Origin: Rhynchopus euleeides
Lineage: Eukaryota > Euglenozoa > Diplonemea > Diplonemida > Diplonemidae
Assembly: GCA_963210315.1 (NCBI GenBank)
Contig: OY723249.1
Coordinates: 1,240,569-1,304,568 of the forward strand
Reading direction: 5' to 3'
Length of the DNA: 64,000 nucleotides
The notes beneath the pieces were generated by a model that did no database searches, was not told the origin of the DNA, and saw nothing but the letters and a program-made list of their open reading frames with translations. The translations under genes and the position numbers were made by a program. Positions 63,254 through 64,000 of the stretch are shown here, in pieces. Within the stretch, counting starts at the first letter, position 1. Every line of letters begins with the position of its first letter.

Positions 63254-64000
63254 ATGTCGTACTCGATGAACATGCTGTTCCAGCAGCCGATGCCGGAGGC
63301 GACTCCTAATGACGTGTTCCTGCAGCAGCAGCTGTGCCAGCTGCAGTCCGCTGTGCACCACAACGAGCGGCTGCCCCCGCAGCAGCTGTCGCAGGCACAG
63401 ATGGTCGCCATGCTGAACGGGCACACCCCTTCCGTGCCTGAGAAGCGCCCCGTGTCCCGCCACCCTCTGGGCGAACTGCCCGCCAACTGGGAGGAGCAGG
63501 AGGACGAGCTGAATTCGCTCGGATCGCTCAGCTCCCCGCAGACCCCGATGAGCCCTGCCGACACTGGGTACGCCACCGCTAGCTCTATCCGCGAGCTGAT
63601 CACGCGCGAGCGCTTCACCCGCAGCAAGCTCATCCGCATGGAGGTCAACGCCTCGGCACGCCTCGAGATGCAGCTGCAGAACCTGAACATCAAGAAGAAC
63701 ACCATGTCGCAGCAGACGGACCTGGGTGCCTCTCCCAGCCTGCGGGACCGCATTGTCAACCGCGAGACTGGGTCTGATGGCAAGCCCATCTACACCTTCG
63801 AGGCAGGCAGGCCGGGAGGCATGTGCGTCTACTTCCTGAAAGGCTTCTGCAGCCTTGGCAACAAGTGCCGCTATGTGCACGACGACTGCGACGATGGGCG
63901 GTTCGTCAAGATCACCGGGATGCCCTACGAGGCAACGCACGGCGATGTGATCGAGTTCTTCAAGCCCATCAAGCTCACGATGGAGCGCATCACTTTCATC
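63254..64000 (+). CDS. CCCH zinc finger and RRM protein (3' end beyond window)
   Basis: 249 codons, open to the window edge with no stop. The N-terminus is Gln/Met-rich and polar (FLQQQLCQLQ), then a Ser/Pro-rich linker and a basic helical stretch (IRELITRERFTRSKLIRMEV). A CCCH zinc finger of spacing C-x7-C-x5-C-x3-H uses Cys191, Cys199, Cys205 and His209 (CVYFLKGFCSLGNKCRYVH). It leads straight into the start of an RRM (RNP2-like FVKITGMPYEA, about 216-226, then an IEFF helix). Such proteins bind mRNA and control stability, splicing or translation. They are abundant in lineages that regulate after transcription. The C-terminal part is unseen, so more domains may follow. Confidence 0.8.
   Translation, partial: MSYSMNMLFQQPMPEATPNDVFLQQQLCQLQSAVHHNERLPPQQLSQAQMVAMLNGHTPSVPEKRPVSRHPLGELPANWEEQEDELNSLGSLSSPQTPMSPADTGYATASSIRELITRERFTRSKLIRMEVNASARLEMQLQNLNIKKNTMSQQTDLGASPSLRDRIVNRETGSDGKPIYTFEAGRPGGMCVYFLKGFCSLGNKCRYVHDDCDDGRFVKITGMPYEATHGDVIEFFKPIKLTMERITFI

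Overview
The window reads as nuclear DNA of a GC-rich unicellular eukaryote. The left two thirds (1 to about 42.4 kb) is packed with nested mobile elements, foldback repeats and modular tandem arrays. The right third (43.0-64.0 kb) is gene-dense: four long open genes lie head-to-tail on the + strand with no visible introns, one of them 16.5 kb. One-way, intron-poor gene rows with pyrimidine-rich leaders, plus a retrotransposon whose gene order (gag-like, tyrosine recombinase, then RT-RNase H) is that of trypanosomatid VIPER elements, suggest an organism with polycistronic transcription. A euglenozoan such as a diplonemid is my best guess. This is inference: no rRNA, spliced-leader RNA or other marker is present, and a dinoflagellate-type protist is not excluded.

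Layout, left part. 86-4831 is a tyrosine-recombinase retrotransposon with complete split direct repeats (A1-ORFs-B1-A2-B2). 4832-5791 is the 3' end of a second split-repeat family, abutting the RNase H end of a LINE-like element (5792-7496). 7585-10354 (-) is a frameshifted hAT-like transposase. 10.6-18.4 kb holds foldbacks, a 1.6 kb TIR element, three tandem arrays and the first two copies of a dispersed module called R1 here. A small putative nuclear-protein gene sits at 19380-19901. 20-26 kb is dispersed repeats plus two broken coding fragments. A fourth 31-bp array (26.27-27.05 kb) precedes a 1,891-residue two-exon gene (27219-33132) joining a transposase-like half to a half ending in an OTU protease domain. 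34-38.7 kb is repeats, including a 1.75 kb array that flips orientation. 38.65-42.43 kb is one copy of the second split-repeat family blown apart by a TTAA-flanked piggyBac-like element and two further TIR elements.

Layout, right part. 43016-59479 encodes a 5,487-residue secreted, probably GPI-anchored surface protein. It is followed by two near-identical AA10-type lytic polysaccharide monooxygenases with Cys-rich binding modules (59827-60651 and 61587-62633) and the start of a CCCH zinc finger plus RRM protein (63254 to the window edge). The first three share a cell-surface or secreted polysaccharide theme; the last is a likely RNA-binding regulator.

The most unusual signal is that several tandem arrays with unrelated sequences (10.9-16.2, 16.2-16.6, 17.0-18.0, 20.4, 26.3-27.0, 34.7 and 36.2-37.9 kb) share one grammar: roughly 10-11-bp modules added to give units of about 20/21, 31 and 41/42 bp (26 and 31 in one). 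Three of them sit immediately left of an R1 copy.
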